Source: Phocoena phocoena
Taxonomy: Eukaryota > Chordata > Mammalia > Artiodactyla > Phocoenidae
Direction of reading: 5' to 3'
Length of the DNA: 64,000 nucleotides
Assembly: GCF_963924675.1 (NCBI RefSeq)
Contig: NC_089224.1
Location: 64,961,464 to 65,025,463 of the forward strand
A program made the position numbers and the translations under genes. Within the stretch, counting starts at the first letter, position 1. The number at the start of each line of letters is the position of its first letter. This document shows positions 9,671 through 21,510 of the stretch, piece by piece. Under the pieces are notes generated by a model. It was not told where the DNA came from, did not search any database, and worked only from the letters and a program-made list of their open reading frames with translations.

Positions 9671-11147
9671 ATTTTAACATTGTTTAGTATTTATATTTTT
9701 ATACCTTCTTGTCCAAGCAGATAATTAAGGAGACAATGTCCATTTTCATCCATTCACTGTGATTCTCTTGGCTTATATTTGTCCCTGGACTCAGAATTAA
9801 TACTTTGCTCCAACCAGTGCTTGGGCAGAGAGAACTATTTGAATAGAAAAACAAATGTATGGTGGTTTTCCAGGCTTCTCTTCCTGGTTATTAAAGCCAG
9901 AAGCCAAAGATGGCCTTGTCATACATTGGTAAAGTCATAAATATGTATACATTTAATTTCCATTTTCACTTTACTTGTAATTCTGTTAAATGGTGAGTCA
10001 AAACATTTAATATACTGGAAAAATAATTTTTTTCCTGTGGCTGGAGCCTTCATTAGTTACTCTGTAAAACATCAAGCCTGAAATGTATTTGTTGCAGAAA
10101 CATGTTCTCTTTATATCAAGTACATTAACTGGGGTTGGAAGGAGTCCTTTTATTTTTATTTTTTTAGAAGCTGCCCAGTTAGAACTGCTCAGCTGTTCAT
10201 TTGTGGACTTATCTATGGCAGTTCTTCTAAATGCCAGGGAAATCGGGGAGGGAGGAAACCTAGCCTTTTGTTTTATTTAGTATTTTTCTTTTTTAAAATA
10301 AATGGTAAACTTAATCTCTTCATGACATTTTTGAAGTACTGTGTAGTCACGATTGGCTGCCATTGATGAAGCATTTTATTCAGTCGGGTTCCCTTTCAGT
10401 ATAAAAGATTAGGGCAGGGAAACCAGGCTTGATTTTGTGTATTCCATTCTCATTTGCATACGAACTTCAGCAGAGGTGTATAAGGAGATGATATAGGAAA
10501 ACACAGGAATCCTACCCAAGTTAGGTTACTCTTGGGAAGATTTGAAACATAGTAATTGGGATGTTGTTACATGTCTAGTCAACTGGCAGTTCCTTGGTAT
10601 TATCATTTTAAGTTAAAACAAACCCCTGTTTAAAAGGACAACTCCATGAAGTGTGTATTCTTCTTGTAGAAAGTCTTCTGTGTTGTTCATGGGATGAATT
10701 AAAAATAGGTGTGCAGTATGTCTGTGGGAGTTGACATAATGGGTGAGCAAGTTCTTGAGACCTGTTTCTCTAAGAGTTTTAGAAAGTCAGTTATAAAATT
10801 GAGTATTGTATTGAACTGTACAGCATTGTGTGTGCAGTATTGCCCCCACTAAAAATGGGCTTGTGTGTCTTTCAGTAGAGGTTCTTCAGGCAAGGGTTGG
10901 GCGTGCAAGCACTGGAGGCCTAGAAAGTATAATTACCTGGTGTTGGAACTGAAATCCCAGGACTAAAGACACAGGACTGTAGAATATTCCTCTATTTTGT
11001 AGGAGAAAGGTGATATCTAAGACTTTGCCATCCAGTAATGCTGAGCAAGGGGTTTAGGAGGAAGTTATAGTTAGCCATAAAAATGTGTTTCTTTGCTTCA
11101 TAGACTGGCACAAGAAATGCAATCGATTCTACTTATTGGGTGGTGGG
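9671..11147. other. Unique intronic DNA
   Basis: No transposon or exon was recognised. An octamer ATTTGCAT lies near 10452. The stretch could contain conserved non-coding elements, but this cannot be judged without alignment. Confidence 0.45.
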
Positions 11148-11330
11148 TTTTCTTTTTTTTTGCTGAAGTATAGTTGATTTACAATGTTGTGTTAATTTCT
11201 GCTCTACAGCAGTTATATATTCTTTTAAAAATTCTTTTCCATTATTAGAGGATAGTCAGTATAGTTCCTCTATAGTCAGTATAGTTCCCTGTGCTGAACA
11301 GTAGGACCTTATTGTTTATCCAGGGTTTAT
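11148..11330 (-). mobile_element. L1 3' end, antisense, 5'-truncated
   Basis: GCTGAAGTATAGTTGATTTA, CTCTACAGCAGTTATATATT and AGTTCCCTGTGCTGAACAG match the antisense 3' UTR of cetartiodactyl L1. A 20-bp period local duplication is inside: TAGTCAGTATAGTTCC at about 11253 and again about 11273. Confidence 0.8.
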
Positions 11331-11955
11331 CCAGGATTTTGCCCATCGTAATCATCTCATGATCATTTGGTCATGACATTTGTTGATAAAGTAAGGAAAC
11401 AAAACAGTAGCAATAAAAAGAAGCCAAACTATGACCAGCTTGAGGAAGCGGTAAGTGCATGATAGGTGTTTAGCTAATATTTGTCAGTGGGAAAGGTTAG
11501 GCATCATGTTTTATCTTTGTATTCTTGGAACTTAGCACTTTGCATGGGAAATGGTGGGGATTTAATGAATGTGTACTGAACAATTTATGAATTTACATGA
11601 TATCACTCTTCAAAACCTTGGAATGTTTTTTAACTATTCTGATGTTATTATTTTCCAGACCATTTTAGAAATGTCAGGCAGGCTGATAAACACTAGTTTC
11701 AGTAGTTTAGAGTGGTCCTTCCTTTTACATCATAAATGGTATTTATTCACCGGACCTCCAACTTTTTGTAACCAATATGCCTAGGAATGATTTTTTTTCT
11801 CTTCCTTAACAGAAATAATAATCTAAGTATGAAATGTGTTATTCTTTTTTCTTTTTATAAGTATCAGATAAACATATTTTTAGAGCTCCCAGGGTGGCTT
11901 AAGAGTGAATTTAGCTCAGGGTACACAGGCAAGAGTGGACTTTAAGCTTCTCTAA
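11331..11955. other. Unique intronic DNA
   Basis: Nothing recognised apart from AT-rich sequence. Confidence 0.45.
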
Positions 11956-11959
11956 GTTA

Positions 11960-12228
11960 ATCAGTTTAAACATCACCTCCCCTAGGGGCTTTCTCTGATC
12001 ATCTAACCTAAAGGGGACTTTCTTCATATGTTTTCTTCACCTATCACAGTGGACACTTATACATTTATGTATTTTACTTGTTTATTTTTTTATCACCTCT
12101 ACTCAAATTCACACTCAATTTATAAGCTCCTTGAGGGCAGAGGTCATGGTTCATTAACACTGTTTTTCAAGAAAGTGCTTGACATATAGTAGGTGCCCAG
12201 TAAACATGTAAATGCATGAATGACTAGG
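11960..12228 (+). repeat. L2 LINE 3' end
   Basis: TATAAGCTCCTTGAGGGCAG, AAGTGCTTGACATATAGTAG and GTGCCCAGTAAACATGTAAA, ending GCATGAATGA, are the diagnostic 3' end of L2. The upstream part (CACCTCCCCTAGGGGCTTTC, CTATCACAGTGGACACTTAT) fits the adjoining L2 3' region. Confidence 0.8.
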
Positions 12229-12699
12229 TCCCGTCCATCCTGTCAAGATGAATTCAGCCACCATTGAGGTCACTCAAGCCAAGCAGGTTGAGCTGTGAAG
12301 ACAGTTCTTAAAGGCTGGCTATGGCAGGTCCATGAGAAGGACAACTAGGTCCTCCAGAAGAAGGAAACAGTGCTTGTTTAGGTGAATAGGTTCTGGCATG
12401 CGTATGAAGTAATATCTCTATTTAAAGGGTTCTCACACTTTATTTACTGAAAAATGAATAGCAGAGAACAGATAAGTAGAAATTACAAAGCGTAAGACAA
12501 AATGTTCCAAACCTATTTAAAATAAGGTCTGAAAGTACCTAAATCCCAGACATATGTAATTCCTAATTAAGACAACTTAGTGATAGTATACAAGACAACA
12601 TCCTATGACACTCCAGGTAAAAACTTCCCAAGCTCAGCTGGTTTTTCTTTAAATGTTAGAAACATCAATAGCCCGGTCTCAGGGAAGAAGCCAGGACAG
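12229..12699. other. Unique intronic DNA
   Basis: No element recognised. Confidence 0.45.
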
Positions 12700-12885
12700 T
12701 GGTTCTCAGGTGTGGCCCCTTGACCATCATCATCACCTGAGAACTTGTTAGAAATGCAAATTCTCATACTGTTCCCCAGGCCAGCTGAATCAGAAACTCT
12801 GGGGATGGGGGTTAGCAATCTGGCAACAGGTGATTCTGATGTACACTCAACATTGGCAGGAAATGTTAAATCCATTGCTCAAAAT
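12700..12885 (-). mobile_element. MER5A-type hAT-Charlie MITE, antisense
   Basis: It begins with the hAT terminal motif CAGTGGTTCTCAGGTGTGG. It continues with AGAACTTGTTAGAAATGC, AGCTGAATCAGAAACTCTGG and CAGGTGATTCTGATGTAC in the order of the reverse-complement MER5A consensus. The distal terminal repeat is eroded. Confidence 0.8.
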
Positions 12886-13379
12886 CTACACCTCCTGAAG
12901 TGCTTGGTATTCCCAAGTGAATTTCAGGGTATATGGAGAGGGTGCCATCTGCCTGCTCCACTAGAAATACCAGAGGAGAAATAAAGCCAGTCTTTGCTTT
13001 TCTCACATCCTTGTGGATCACAAGAAAACAATTTCATAGGACTGGATTGGGTATCTAGGACTTTAGACAGTACAAAACCGCTCTGGTTAGTCATTGGCCC
13101 TGCCAAGTGATGGTTACTCCCAAGGCTGGGAGATGTGGCTGAAGAGGGGTAAGACACGTTCCATGCATAGCTTATGTTTGGGTGTTGCTTCAGTAGGACC
13201 CCAGGTGGAGGAATGAGTTCGGGAGCTAGTGGTTGTCTAGGAAACAGTGGCTTACTGACAATTCTGAATATTTCAGGTCAGTTCAACATACTAGATACTG
13301 ATGGACCCCTTGGCCAGGACAGTGCCAGGTGCCATAGGGTATACAAAAAAGTACAAACATGGCTCTGGCTCCACTGTGC
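12886..13379. other. Unique intronic DNA
   Basis: No element recognised with confidence. Confidence 0.4.
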
Positions 13380-13600
13380 TGAGAACTTGCTGTGTTCCAG
13401 GCACTTCTCAAGTGCTGTTTCTTTCATCTCCACCATGCTCCTGACAGCGGGCTGCAGCATCCTTGCTGATAGAGGAGCAAATGGAAACCTAATCAGGCAG
13501 GTACACGCTCATGGGCCCAGAGCCACTAAGGCAAGGTTCCATCTCTGGCTTTTCTGATTTTAAAGCCCACATTCTTTTCTCTGCTTCATGCAGTTGTGCC
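13380..13600 (-). repeat. MIR fragment, antisense
   Basis: CTTGCTGTGTTCCAGGCACT opens the element, followed by TCAAGTGCTGTTTCTTTCAT, GATAGAGGAGCAAATGGAAA and TCTGATTTTAAAGCCCACAT. The order corresponds to antisense MIR. Diverged. Confidence 0.55.
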
Positions 13601-13689
13601 TCGAAATGTAGTTCTGGTACAAGAGTTTAAAAAAGGAGGACACAAGTGAATCTAAAATTTGTATCTCCAACCTAGGCCTCTCTGTGAGC

Positions 13690-14270
13690 TCTAGATTACA
13701 TAATTGACATTGCACCTGGATATCTCAAAGGCACCTCAAGTTTTTCATGTCCAAGACCAGAATCCTGATTTTTTCTCTTCATACCTCATCCTCTTGCACG
13801 GATGCTTAGCTCTGTGATGGGCACAACTAGCCACTACCTCGCACAAGGCAGAAACTTGGGAGCCATCCTTGCCCCGTCCTTTTCATCCACCACATCTAAC
13901 CCATCACCCATTTCTATAGATTTTGCTTGCTTAATAGCTCCCCCATCCGTCTGCTTCTCATTGTTTCTGCTGATTCTGTCCTAGTCCAGCTTCTCATCTC
14001 TCTGCTGGATTCTAGCCATCGCCTCCCTGGGCTCCTGAGTCCACCCTGGCTCTCCTCTGATCCTCTAATCCATCGTTCATACTGCAGCCAGAGCAATTGA
14101 AATGGCTGGAGAGGACCCTAGACTTGGCTGGCTGGATCCTTACCTCTCACATCCAGCCAGGCCCTCCAGGAAGCAGACACATTTTGGTCCCTGCACTGGT
14201 ACACAGGTCTGAGGACTTGCTCTTCTAAACAGCATCCTACTCTGATGCTTTTGCTCCCTGGAATGTGGTC
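13690..14270 (+). repeat. L2 LINE, ORF2 3' part
   Basis: CTCAAAGGCACCTCAAGTTT, CATGTCCAAGACCAGAATCC, AACTTGGGAGCCATCCTTGC, ATTCATACTGCAGCCAGAGC-like sequence near 14080 and TTTTGCTCCCTGGAATGTGG appear in the order of the L2 reverse-transcriptase 3' region. All frames are broken. This is an ancient, inactive fossil. Confidence 0.8.
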
Positions 14271-14654
14271 AGGCCATGGTCATAACTATAGTCGGCTGCT
14301 CTTAAAGCCACAGGATGAAGACTTCAGTGTGATCCTAGGGACCACCCAAGCCACACCGAATACCAAGATTTTAGAGTGGTCTGGAATCCCGAGGTGCACT
14401 CTTATTCTAACAGGAACCAGAGACTGCTATTTAGATAAGAGAAAAGCAGTTGTTGAGTAAGGAGTTAGTTGGAGGCCAAAAGCATTATCTTTGATGTTCT
14501 AGGTATTTTTAGGATGAATCCAAGGCAGGATCGTAGGATCCTACAGAAACTAGTTAAAAGAAATTGGCCTAAGCTAAGCTTGCATTTAATCTTTGCACGT
14601 GGCTTTTTCAGTTACTCGTTGTCCCTTGACTGTAAATAATTGAGAAGTACCAAG
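14271..14654. other. Unique intronic DNA
   Basis: No element recognised. Confidence 0.4.
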
Positions 14655-15015
14655 CTGTCTCAGTCAGTTCCGGCTGCTGAAACAAAGTAACATAGACTGG
14701 GTGGCTTGCACACAACAGAAATTTATTTCTCACAGTTCTGGAGGCTGGAAATCTGAGATCAGGGTGCCAGCATGGTCAGGTTCTGGTGAGAACCCTCTTC
14801 CAGGTTACAGACTGCTGACTTCTCTTTGTGTCGTCATACAGTGGAAAGAGGGCAAGAGAGCTCTCTGGGGTCCCTTTTATAAGGACACTAATCCCATTCA
14901 TAAGGACCCCACCTTCATAGCTCTGTTACCTCCCAAAGGCCCCATCTTCTAATACCATCACACTGGGGGTTAGGATTTCAAAATATGAATTTGAAACACA
15001 TTCAGTCCATTACAC
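14655..15015 (-). mobile_element. MLT1B-like MaLR LTR, antisense, solo
   Basis: It opens with GCTGCTGAAACAAAGTAACA, GACTGGGTGGCTTGCACAC and AGAAATTTATTTCTCACAG, continues through GTTCTGGTGAGAACCCTCTT and CCTTTTATAAGGACACTAAT, and ends GGGGGTTAGGATTTCAAAAT. This is the reverse complement of an MLT1B-like LTR. No coding sequence is attached. Confidence 0.8.
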
Positions 15016-15432
15016 AGCCCTTTATGGCCAACTCAGTGCCCTTTAGGAAGCACATTCTATGTTGAGACCCAGTACAGACATAAAGATATAAATAATAAAT
15101 ATATTCAAAATAAAGCTTTCATGGAGCGATACTTAGCTATACTGCGTGAAATGTGCTCTAGTATTTTCTGATAAGTTCCATCCCACCTCCAAACTCTACC
15201 GAACACCGATCATGATTCACCAAATTGATTTTACTCCCCGCTGATGGGCTGAGACCTGCAATTTGGAAAACAGATCTATCCTATTGTGCCTTCCAGTGCT
15301 GCCTGTGCAGAAGCTCAGGCCAGAGGTGTGCATTCATTGAGGAGTTGAGTGTGACTTCTCATCCAGTGCTCTGTCCATCCCTGTGGGTTCAGGGAGGGTT
15401 GTGAGTTAACAACTTCATAAGGCTCCCTCTGC
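15016..15432. other. Unique intronic DNA
   Basis: No element recognised. Confidence 0.4.
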
Positions 15433-15565
15433 AAGTTTTTTTTTTTTTTATAACATCTTTATTGGAGTATAATTGCTTTACAATGGTGTGTTAGTTTTTG
15501 CTTTATAACAAAGTGAATCAGCTATAAATATACATATATCCCCATATGTCCTCCCTCTTGCGTCT
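15433..15565 (-). mobile_element. Young L1 3' end, antisense, heavily 5'-truncated
   Basis: Poly(T) is followed by ATAACATCTTTATTGGAGTA, TAATTGCTTTACAATGGTG and TCCTCCCTCTTGCGTCTC. These are the antisense last ~130 bp of the young cetartiodactyl L1, the same 3' end seen in sense orientation at 62775-63027. Confidence 0.88.
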
Positions 15566-17344
15566 CTAATTTCTGTCAAAAAGCATTGTGAAATTGGGAA
15601 AGTAGGCATCTGATAGAACTTGGCGTTGGGGGAAAGTAACTCATAAAGCCACCTTGTCAATTGCATAGGATAAATAATCTACAATGATGAACTATGACCT
15701 TTAAACTGGGGCAGGGCTACATTTTTTCGTATACTGTTCACTCTAAAGTTCCTGATAATTTATTTTAGCAAGAATCTAAATAGTACTTTAAGAAAGAAAG
15801 ACCTTACTTAAAAAATATGTCAAGAACAATTTGACAGTGTGGTTTTTTTCTGCCTGAAGTTCATTGAGACATCAAGCCTGCCAATTTTAACTGGCTGTTC
15901 AAGCACAAAATGAAAGAAGCTTAAAACAGGGAATTCTTAGGTACTCAGAACTTTGGGGCAGGCTTTTTTACTTCTAGAATAAATTTCCTGATTGCTGAGG
16001 GTTTGCTTATTTAAGAATCAAAATTTATTATAGCCAACTTTTGTATAGAAAATTTCCCCAAAGTTGCTACAACCTTCCCTGATTCTTTAAAAGATTATAC
16101 AGCATAGAGTGTGTCTCTAATGTTGTAGTAAAGTGATAGCTTTCAGACTCATTCACGGATACAAGGCTCTTTGCACCTGTACCAAACGGCCCCCTTTGCT
16201 GTTTTTGAAAATCTTACCTATCTTGATTTTTTTGTTTTTTGATGCTATTTCTATGGCTTTCAGCAGTGATAACCCTTCACTCACTCATTTGCTACGGAGA
16301 ATCTGTTGTGATCTTGGGAGCCAGATAACACCCATATTGTCTGAATTGTGTTTCCGAAATAGACTCATCTTATGCATTGACTTGAAATTTATTTTAAGAA
16401 AGAAAAAAGTGGTTTTCGAGGGAGGGTCTCAAGGAAGCAAGCTTTAGTTCTTTCTCATTCACTTAGGTCATTGGCCAATAAAGAGCATGTTTTTCTTCTC
16501 TTATGTCTTGTTTTTGGGCTGTTCAGGTAAATAAAGTGCTACCTTTTTAGGCTGAGATATTCATGGTTTCTTTTTTATTTGTATAAAATATTTGTGTTTA
16601 CTATATTATGGTCTAAAGCACACTTTCATAGACTTTTATCATTTAATTTAAACAGAGTGGTAATTTATGGGAGTTTTGGTGAGAGTTTCATTTTTAATAT
16701 TTTATGCCCTTGGAGGATATAAATTACCAAAGGTTATTTCATGTCCCACTGGAGAAATTGCATAGAAACTTCTATTGTATAGGACTTCTGATGTCTATCT
16801 TCTATTGGAAAACTAACTTTAATACCTACAATAAAGCAAATAAGGTGCATATGAAAATTTTAACTTGTTTTTAAGAAGTGATGTGAGCCAGAGTGTTCTT
16901 AGACTTATGAATTCATCATATGGAAACAAACAGTAGCGTCATTGCTTTGGCAAGCTCTATTGAAATGATGCCCTTTAGTGTTTTTCCCAGGACATGTAGT
17001 TTAGGCAGAGTGGTGAAGATTTATGGAAAATGAGAAATCAGTCTCCCATGCTAAGGATTAAGAGAGAAACATGCCTTTGCTTATATTTGTTTATAAAAGA
17101 TCGAATGGAAGTGCAGCTTTTAAGATTTGTATGGAGTTGGGCTTCACTATTTAGTTTTGCAGTTTCTCAGAAAATTCCTCTCCTACGTGGCAATTTATAA
17201 TGTAAACATGATGCATCATTTCATTTTGTGCAAACTATCTGTAAGGAACAGTCACTTTCCACATATGTCAGAAGACTCCTGGCAGCATTTTAGAGCCTAA
17301 AGTATCCTCCACAAGCCCTAGCAGCTTTAGAGACAGTCGCCAGC
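15566..17344. other. Long repeat-poor intronic stretch
   Basis: Nearly 1.8 kb without a recognised transposon or exon, AT-rich. It could contain conserved regulatory sequence; this is an inference from the lack of insertions only. Confidence 0.45.
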
Positions 17345-17516
17345 ACTCCCTGACAATCCGTTTTTATCGTTTTCTTCATTGTCTGCCTCTTGTACTGGAA
17401 AGCGAATTTCCACAAGGGGAGGGACTGTGTTCTGTTGGCTCTTGTATGCCCAACACCTAGAAAAGTGTCCAGCGCAGATGGTTCTCAATTAAAGTTTATT
17501 GAATGAATGATTTTCT
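17345..17516 (+). repeat. L2 LINE 3' end
   Basis: CTGTGTTCTGTTGGCTCTTG, CCAACACCTAGAAAAGTGTC and AAAGTTTATTGAATGAATGA give the canonical L2 terminus. Confidence 0.75.
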
Positions 17517-17699
17517 TAAGCCACATCTGTCTTTTCTTCAACTTCTTAGGTCCCTCTTCCTTTGTAAAATGTTAACAGTCAAGCTTCTAGCCTTACCGCT
17601 GCTTCAAGCTCCTTTCCCAATGAGCGGCCTTGTTTGTGGCCAAATTTTAGTCTTTTTTTCTATCTCTTGCTTTTTGGTCTGTTACATTTAGAACCATTT

Positions 17700-18080
17700 A
17701 ATAATTCATGCCTCACTCTCTCTTAGCTGTTTATCTGCTCTTGTGAACCCAACTCTTGCCTCTGTCAAAAGTCCCTATATTATGAAATCTGAGCTTGTGC
17801 CTTTCAAAAACCTGAATCTGTCTCCTTCTCCAAATTCTAGATTTTCATCAAAGATACCCTCTTTTTTTTTTTTTTAACCTACTTTTGAAATTTCAGCAAT
17901 CTTTTTATCTTGCTCATCTTTGTTTCTGTGCAGCTACCAAGTCCAGAGGAAGTTTTTGAAAAGTTCTCTTCCATTTTCACGTGTATTTCCTATATTAAAT
18001 GCTTCTTACCTGGACTATTGTAGCAGCTTCCCAAACGGCCCCTGTACCTCCCTCTCTCTCCCCCTGTAGTCAGTTATAAT
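17700..18080 (+). repeat. Possible L2 fragment
   Basis: CTTACCTGGACTATTGTAGC and AGCTTCCCAAACGGCCCCTG resemble the L2 motif CTGGACTACTGCAATAGCCT. The remainder is poorly conserved and includes a poly(T) run at 17862-17876. Confidence 0.45.
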
Positions 18081-18339
18081 ACTTGCTACCAGAGATTATA
18101 ACTTCATCACCTCCGTGCCCCCAAATCCTTAGATGCTTTGTTATGCCCCAAATCTAAGTACCTTGATTTGGTCCATAAGAGCATCCATCCACAGTTTGGC
18201 CCTAGTTCTCTAACGCTGTCATTGTCGTTGTCATTGTTATCCTTGTAGTAGTGACAGCAACTACCATTTCTTAAACTCTTAACTCTGTACCAAGCCCAAC
18301 ACATAGGAAGAAATGAAGTCATAAAGGTTCGTGGTATGT

Positions 18340-18900
18340 TTGGAGCTATATCTGATAATGAGTAGGGTAGGTGTGGGTGGGAGGAAATAGGGCTGGAGTG
18401 GTATGTTGGCTCCAGACCACGGGCAGCTTGTCAGATGGGCTAAGGAGTTTGAACTTTTCTTCTATAGGCAGGGAGGCAACAACTAGAAGATTTTCACAGA
18501 CGAGTGATGAGCTCATGCCTTAGGTTAGATCAGCAGCATGGCCTCCAGTTTGGGAGGTGAATGAGGTGGGAATGAGACTGGAGACAGGGAGACTAGTTAG
18601 AGGAGATGATGTCGTTACAAGAGAGATGATGAGAACCTGAATTCAGGTATGGAGGGGATGGGGAAGAGTGAGCAAATTAGAGATTTAGGAGGAAGAATTA
18701 ATAAGACTTGTTACCACTTGTGGATTTTGAGGGAATGGGAGAGGTAGATGATGATAATTCTCTGGCTTTGGCTTGGCTAGCTGGAGAGATTGGAGAATGA
18801 TGATCAACAGAGAGAGTATGGAGAAGAGGCAGCATGTATGTGGTGGCAGAGGTGGGAGGGCTGTAATGATGAGTTCAGTTTTGAACACGCATTTCAGATC
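18340..18900 (-). repeat. L2 LINE, antisense
   Basis: TGGGCTAAGGAGTTTGAAC, GTGATGAGCTCATGCC, GAGACTGGAGACAGGGAGAC and CAAGAGAGATGATGAGAAC correspond to the reverse complement of L2 ORF2 (CTAAGGAGTTTGGACTTTAT, GGAGGCAGGGAGACC and GCGAGAGATGATG blocks). Confidence 0.65.
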
Positions 18901-19925
18901 CTTGTGGGGTATCTGGGTGGAGTGTGGCTGTTAGAAGAGAGGCCCACGATGGACACACTGGCTGTGTTATGGTCATGGGTCTTTGGGCAGCGATTCAAGC
19001 CATCGGCGTGGATGAGCCCGAGATGCCTGCGGGACTTCAAGGTATACGAGTGTGGAGGCGAGGAGAGAGGCCTGGGATGGAGACAGCGTTATGATCTCTT
19101 GCCAGTGATTAAAGCCATGGCATTAGATGAGGCTTCTGGAAGGGTTTGTAGACCAAGAAGAGAACATGTCTGAGAACCACCATCATTCCCTGATCTTCCT
19201 TTGCAATTTCATTTCTTTACACCTTGGCTGATTACATTTTTCTCTTACTGAATCTTCTTCCGTTTTCTTCTCCGTTGAGGGAAGTGGCATCAGGCTTTCA
19301 TGACACCACATGTATCCCACTTCTCTGATCCCCACACGTGCCCAAGAGTGATTTCTCGGGCACACACTCCCTCTGGCATTCTTGCTCTTACCACTCTCTT
19401 GGAACTTTCCCTCAAGGCTGACTTTTCGTTTGTTCTCCACTTAGCTCTCCGCGCAGGCTCGAGTCCTGACAGCAGGGACCACATCTTCTCTCACTTCATG
19501 TTTCCCACCCAGGCTGACAGCTCTAGTGTCTCCTTCACACTAGCTGCTCCTACACCTTTTTGTTTATTTTCATTCTTCTGTAGAGAAATAAGGAAAAAGG
19601 TGAACAACTCCAAGTTCTCTAAGGATTTAGAACAGTTGAGGTCCCTTGAACTAAATTGGAAGTGCCTGCTTACAATAAGTTTGTGGCTAGAAGTTTCTGT
19701 TTCTCACTAAACAAACAAAAAAGAAAATTAGCAAAAAAGTCCATAAAACCAGTGCAGAGGTCTTGTCATTTATCATTCTCACTATTTGAAACTTTCAGAG
19801 GAAGAGACTATATCTTTTGGCAGCTCCCCTACAACTACCATTGCTTATTGCAAGCAGAGTTTATCTCCAGGTTTCACTGGGTTGTACTTCCTATGTTTTT
19901 AAATAACACTTCACATACATTTGCA
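18901..19925. other. Unique intronic DNA
   Basis: ORFs of 124-136 codons occur here but overlap on opposite strands and show no domain. No element was recognised. Confidence 0.4.
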
Positions 19926-19929
19926 CAGG

Positions 19930-20120
19930 CTGAATCTGGGTGCAGTGAGAGATCTGTCCCTGGAAGCAGGGATTCTGGCTTATCCTGCCCCTCTCCTGAT
20001 ACTTTGGTGACCTATGGTCAAGTTGCTTGACCTCTCTTGTACCTTTTTGTTCCCATCTGTGGAATGAGAATCTGTACACTGGCTCCTGAACCTTTGAACA
20101 CTAGTTCAAAGGTATGTTGT
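19930..20120 (+). repeat. MIR fragment
   Basis: GGGATTCTGGCTTATCCTGC, TGGTCAAGTTGCTTGACCTC and TCCCATCTGTGGAATGAGAA fit the sense MIR core. Confidence 0.6.
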
Positions 20121-20189
20121 GAGGCCAAATGGAATGATGGCCTTTGAGGTTCTTAGAAAAAAAGCATCATGCACATTACATTAGAGAAA

Positions 20190-21046
20190 ATGAGTTCAGT
20201 AAGTGGTACTGGGAAAACTGGACAGCTACATGTGAAAGAATGAGATTAGAACATTTCCTCACACCGTATACAAAAATAAACGGATTACCTAAATGTAAGA
20301 CCTGAAAACATAAAAATCCTAGAAAAGAAAGTAGGCAGAACACTCTTTGGACATCAATTGTAGCAATATTTTTTTTTGGATCGGTCTCATAAGGCAAAAG
20401 AAATAAAAGCCAAAATAAACAAATGGGACCTAATTAAAGTTAAAAGTTTTTGCACAGCAAAGGACACCACCAACAACACGAAAAGACAATCTACTGAATG
20501 GGAGAAAATGTTTGCAGATGAAACGTATGAGAAGGGGTTAATATACAAAATATATCAAAAAAACAAACAACCTGATTAAAAATGGGCAGAAGACCTGAAT
20601 AGACATTTTTCCAAAGAAGACATACAGATGGCCAACATGCACATGAAAAGATGCTCAGCATCTCTAATTATCAGTGAAATGCAAATCAAAACTGTATGAG
20701 ATATCACTTCACATCTGTCAGAATAGCTATTATCAAAAAGTAAATAGCAAATGTTGGCGAGGATGTGGAGAAAAGGGAACCCTCATGCACTGTAGTTGGG
20801 AATGTAAACTGGTGCAGCCACTATGGAGAACAGTATGGAGGTTCCTCAAAAAACTTAAAATTGAACTACCATATGATCCAGCAATTCCACTCCTTGGTGT
20901 ACTTCTGGAAAACACCAAAATATTATTTTGAAAAGATACATGCACCTCAATGTTCATTGGCATTGAACATAATAATGGCAGCATTATTTACAATAGCCAG
21001 GACATGGAAGCAACCCAAGTGTCCATCAACAGATGAATGGATAAAG

Positions 21047-21086
<40 letters not shown>

Positions 21087-21510
21087 TGGAATATCGTTTA
21101 ACCATGAAAAGAATGAACTTCTGCCATTAGCAACACAGTGGATAAACCTAGAGAGTATTCTGCTTAATGAAGTAAGTCAGACAGAGAAAAACAAATACTG
21201 TGTTATCTCTTATATGTAGAATCTAAAAAATAAAACAATTGTATATAATGAAATAGACTCACAGATATAGAAAACAAGCTAGTAATTACAAGTGGGGAGA
21301 GGGAGAGAGGGGCAAGATAGAGACATGGGATTAAGATATACATACTACTCCATATTATATAGATGAGGAACAAGGATATACTGTACAGCTCAGGGAAATA
21401 TAGCCATTATTTTGTAATAACTTTAAATGGAGTATAATCTATAAAAATATTGAATCACTGTGCTGTACACCGGAAACCAATAAAATCTAAATTAGCCATA
21501 TTTCAAATTT
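20190..21510 (+). mobile_element. L1 3' third: ORF2 C-terminus plus 3' UTR, sense
   Basis: The sequence encodes the L1 ORF2 C-terminal region in broken frames: TGGTACTGGGAAAACTGGAC, GGAAACCCTC-type sequence near 20780, then AACTACCATATGATCCAGC. The translation near 20755-20900 contains the conserved [18 protein letters not shown] motif and [11 protein letters not shown]. The 3' UTR follows with GATATACTGTACAGCTCAGG and TGTGCTGTACACCGGAAAC. It is 5'-truncated and frameshifted, with a degenerate poly(A). Non-functional. It is one of the few large sense-oriented elements in the inferred intron. Confidence 0.9.
21049..21084. repeat. (GT)18 microsatellite inside the L1
   Basis: An uninterrupted run of 18 GT units sits at the position where L1 ORF2 normally carries a short GTGTATATA tract. 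It is a likely polymorphic locus. Confidence 0.98.

Noticed and set aside
9429..9724. ORFs with shared peptides such as MRYAGLSLLWPLPLRSTGSG and WDLPGPGHEPVSPASAGGL recurring across the window
   Set aside because: They are six-frame translations of CHR-2 SINE copies; the repetition reflects the SINE, not a gene family.
20674..21130. ORFs resembling a zinc-knuckle protein ([15 protein letters not shown])
   Set aside because: These are the C-terminal end of L1 ORF2 in a truncated, frameshifted copy, not a host gene.
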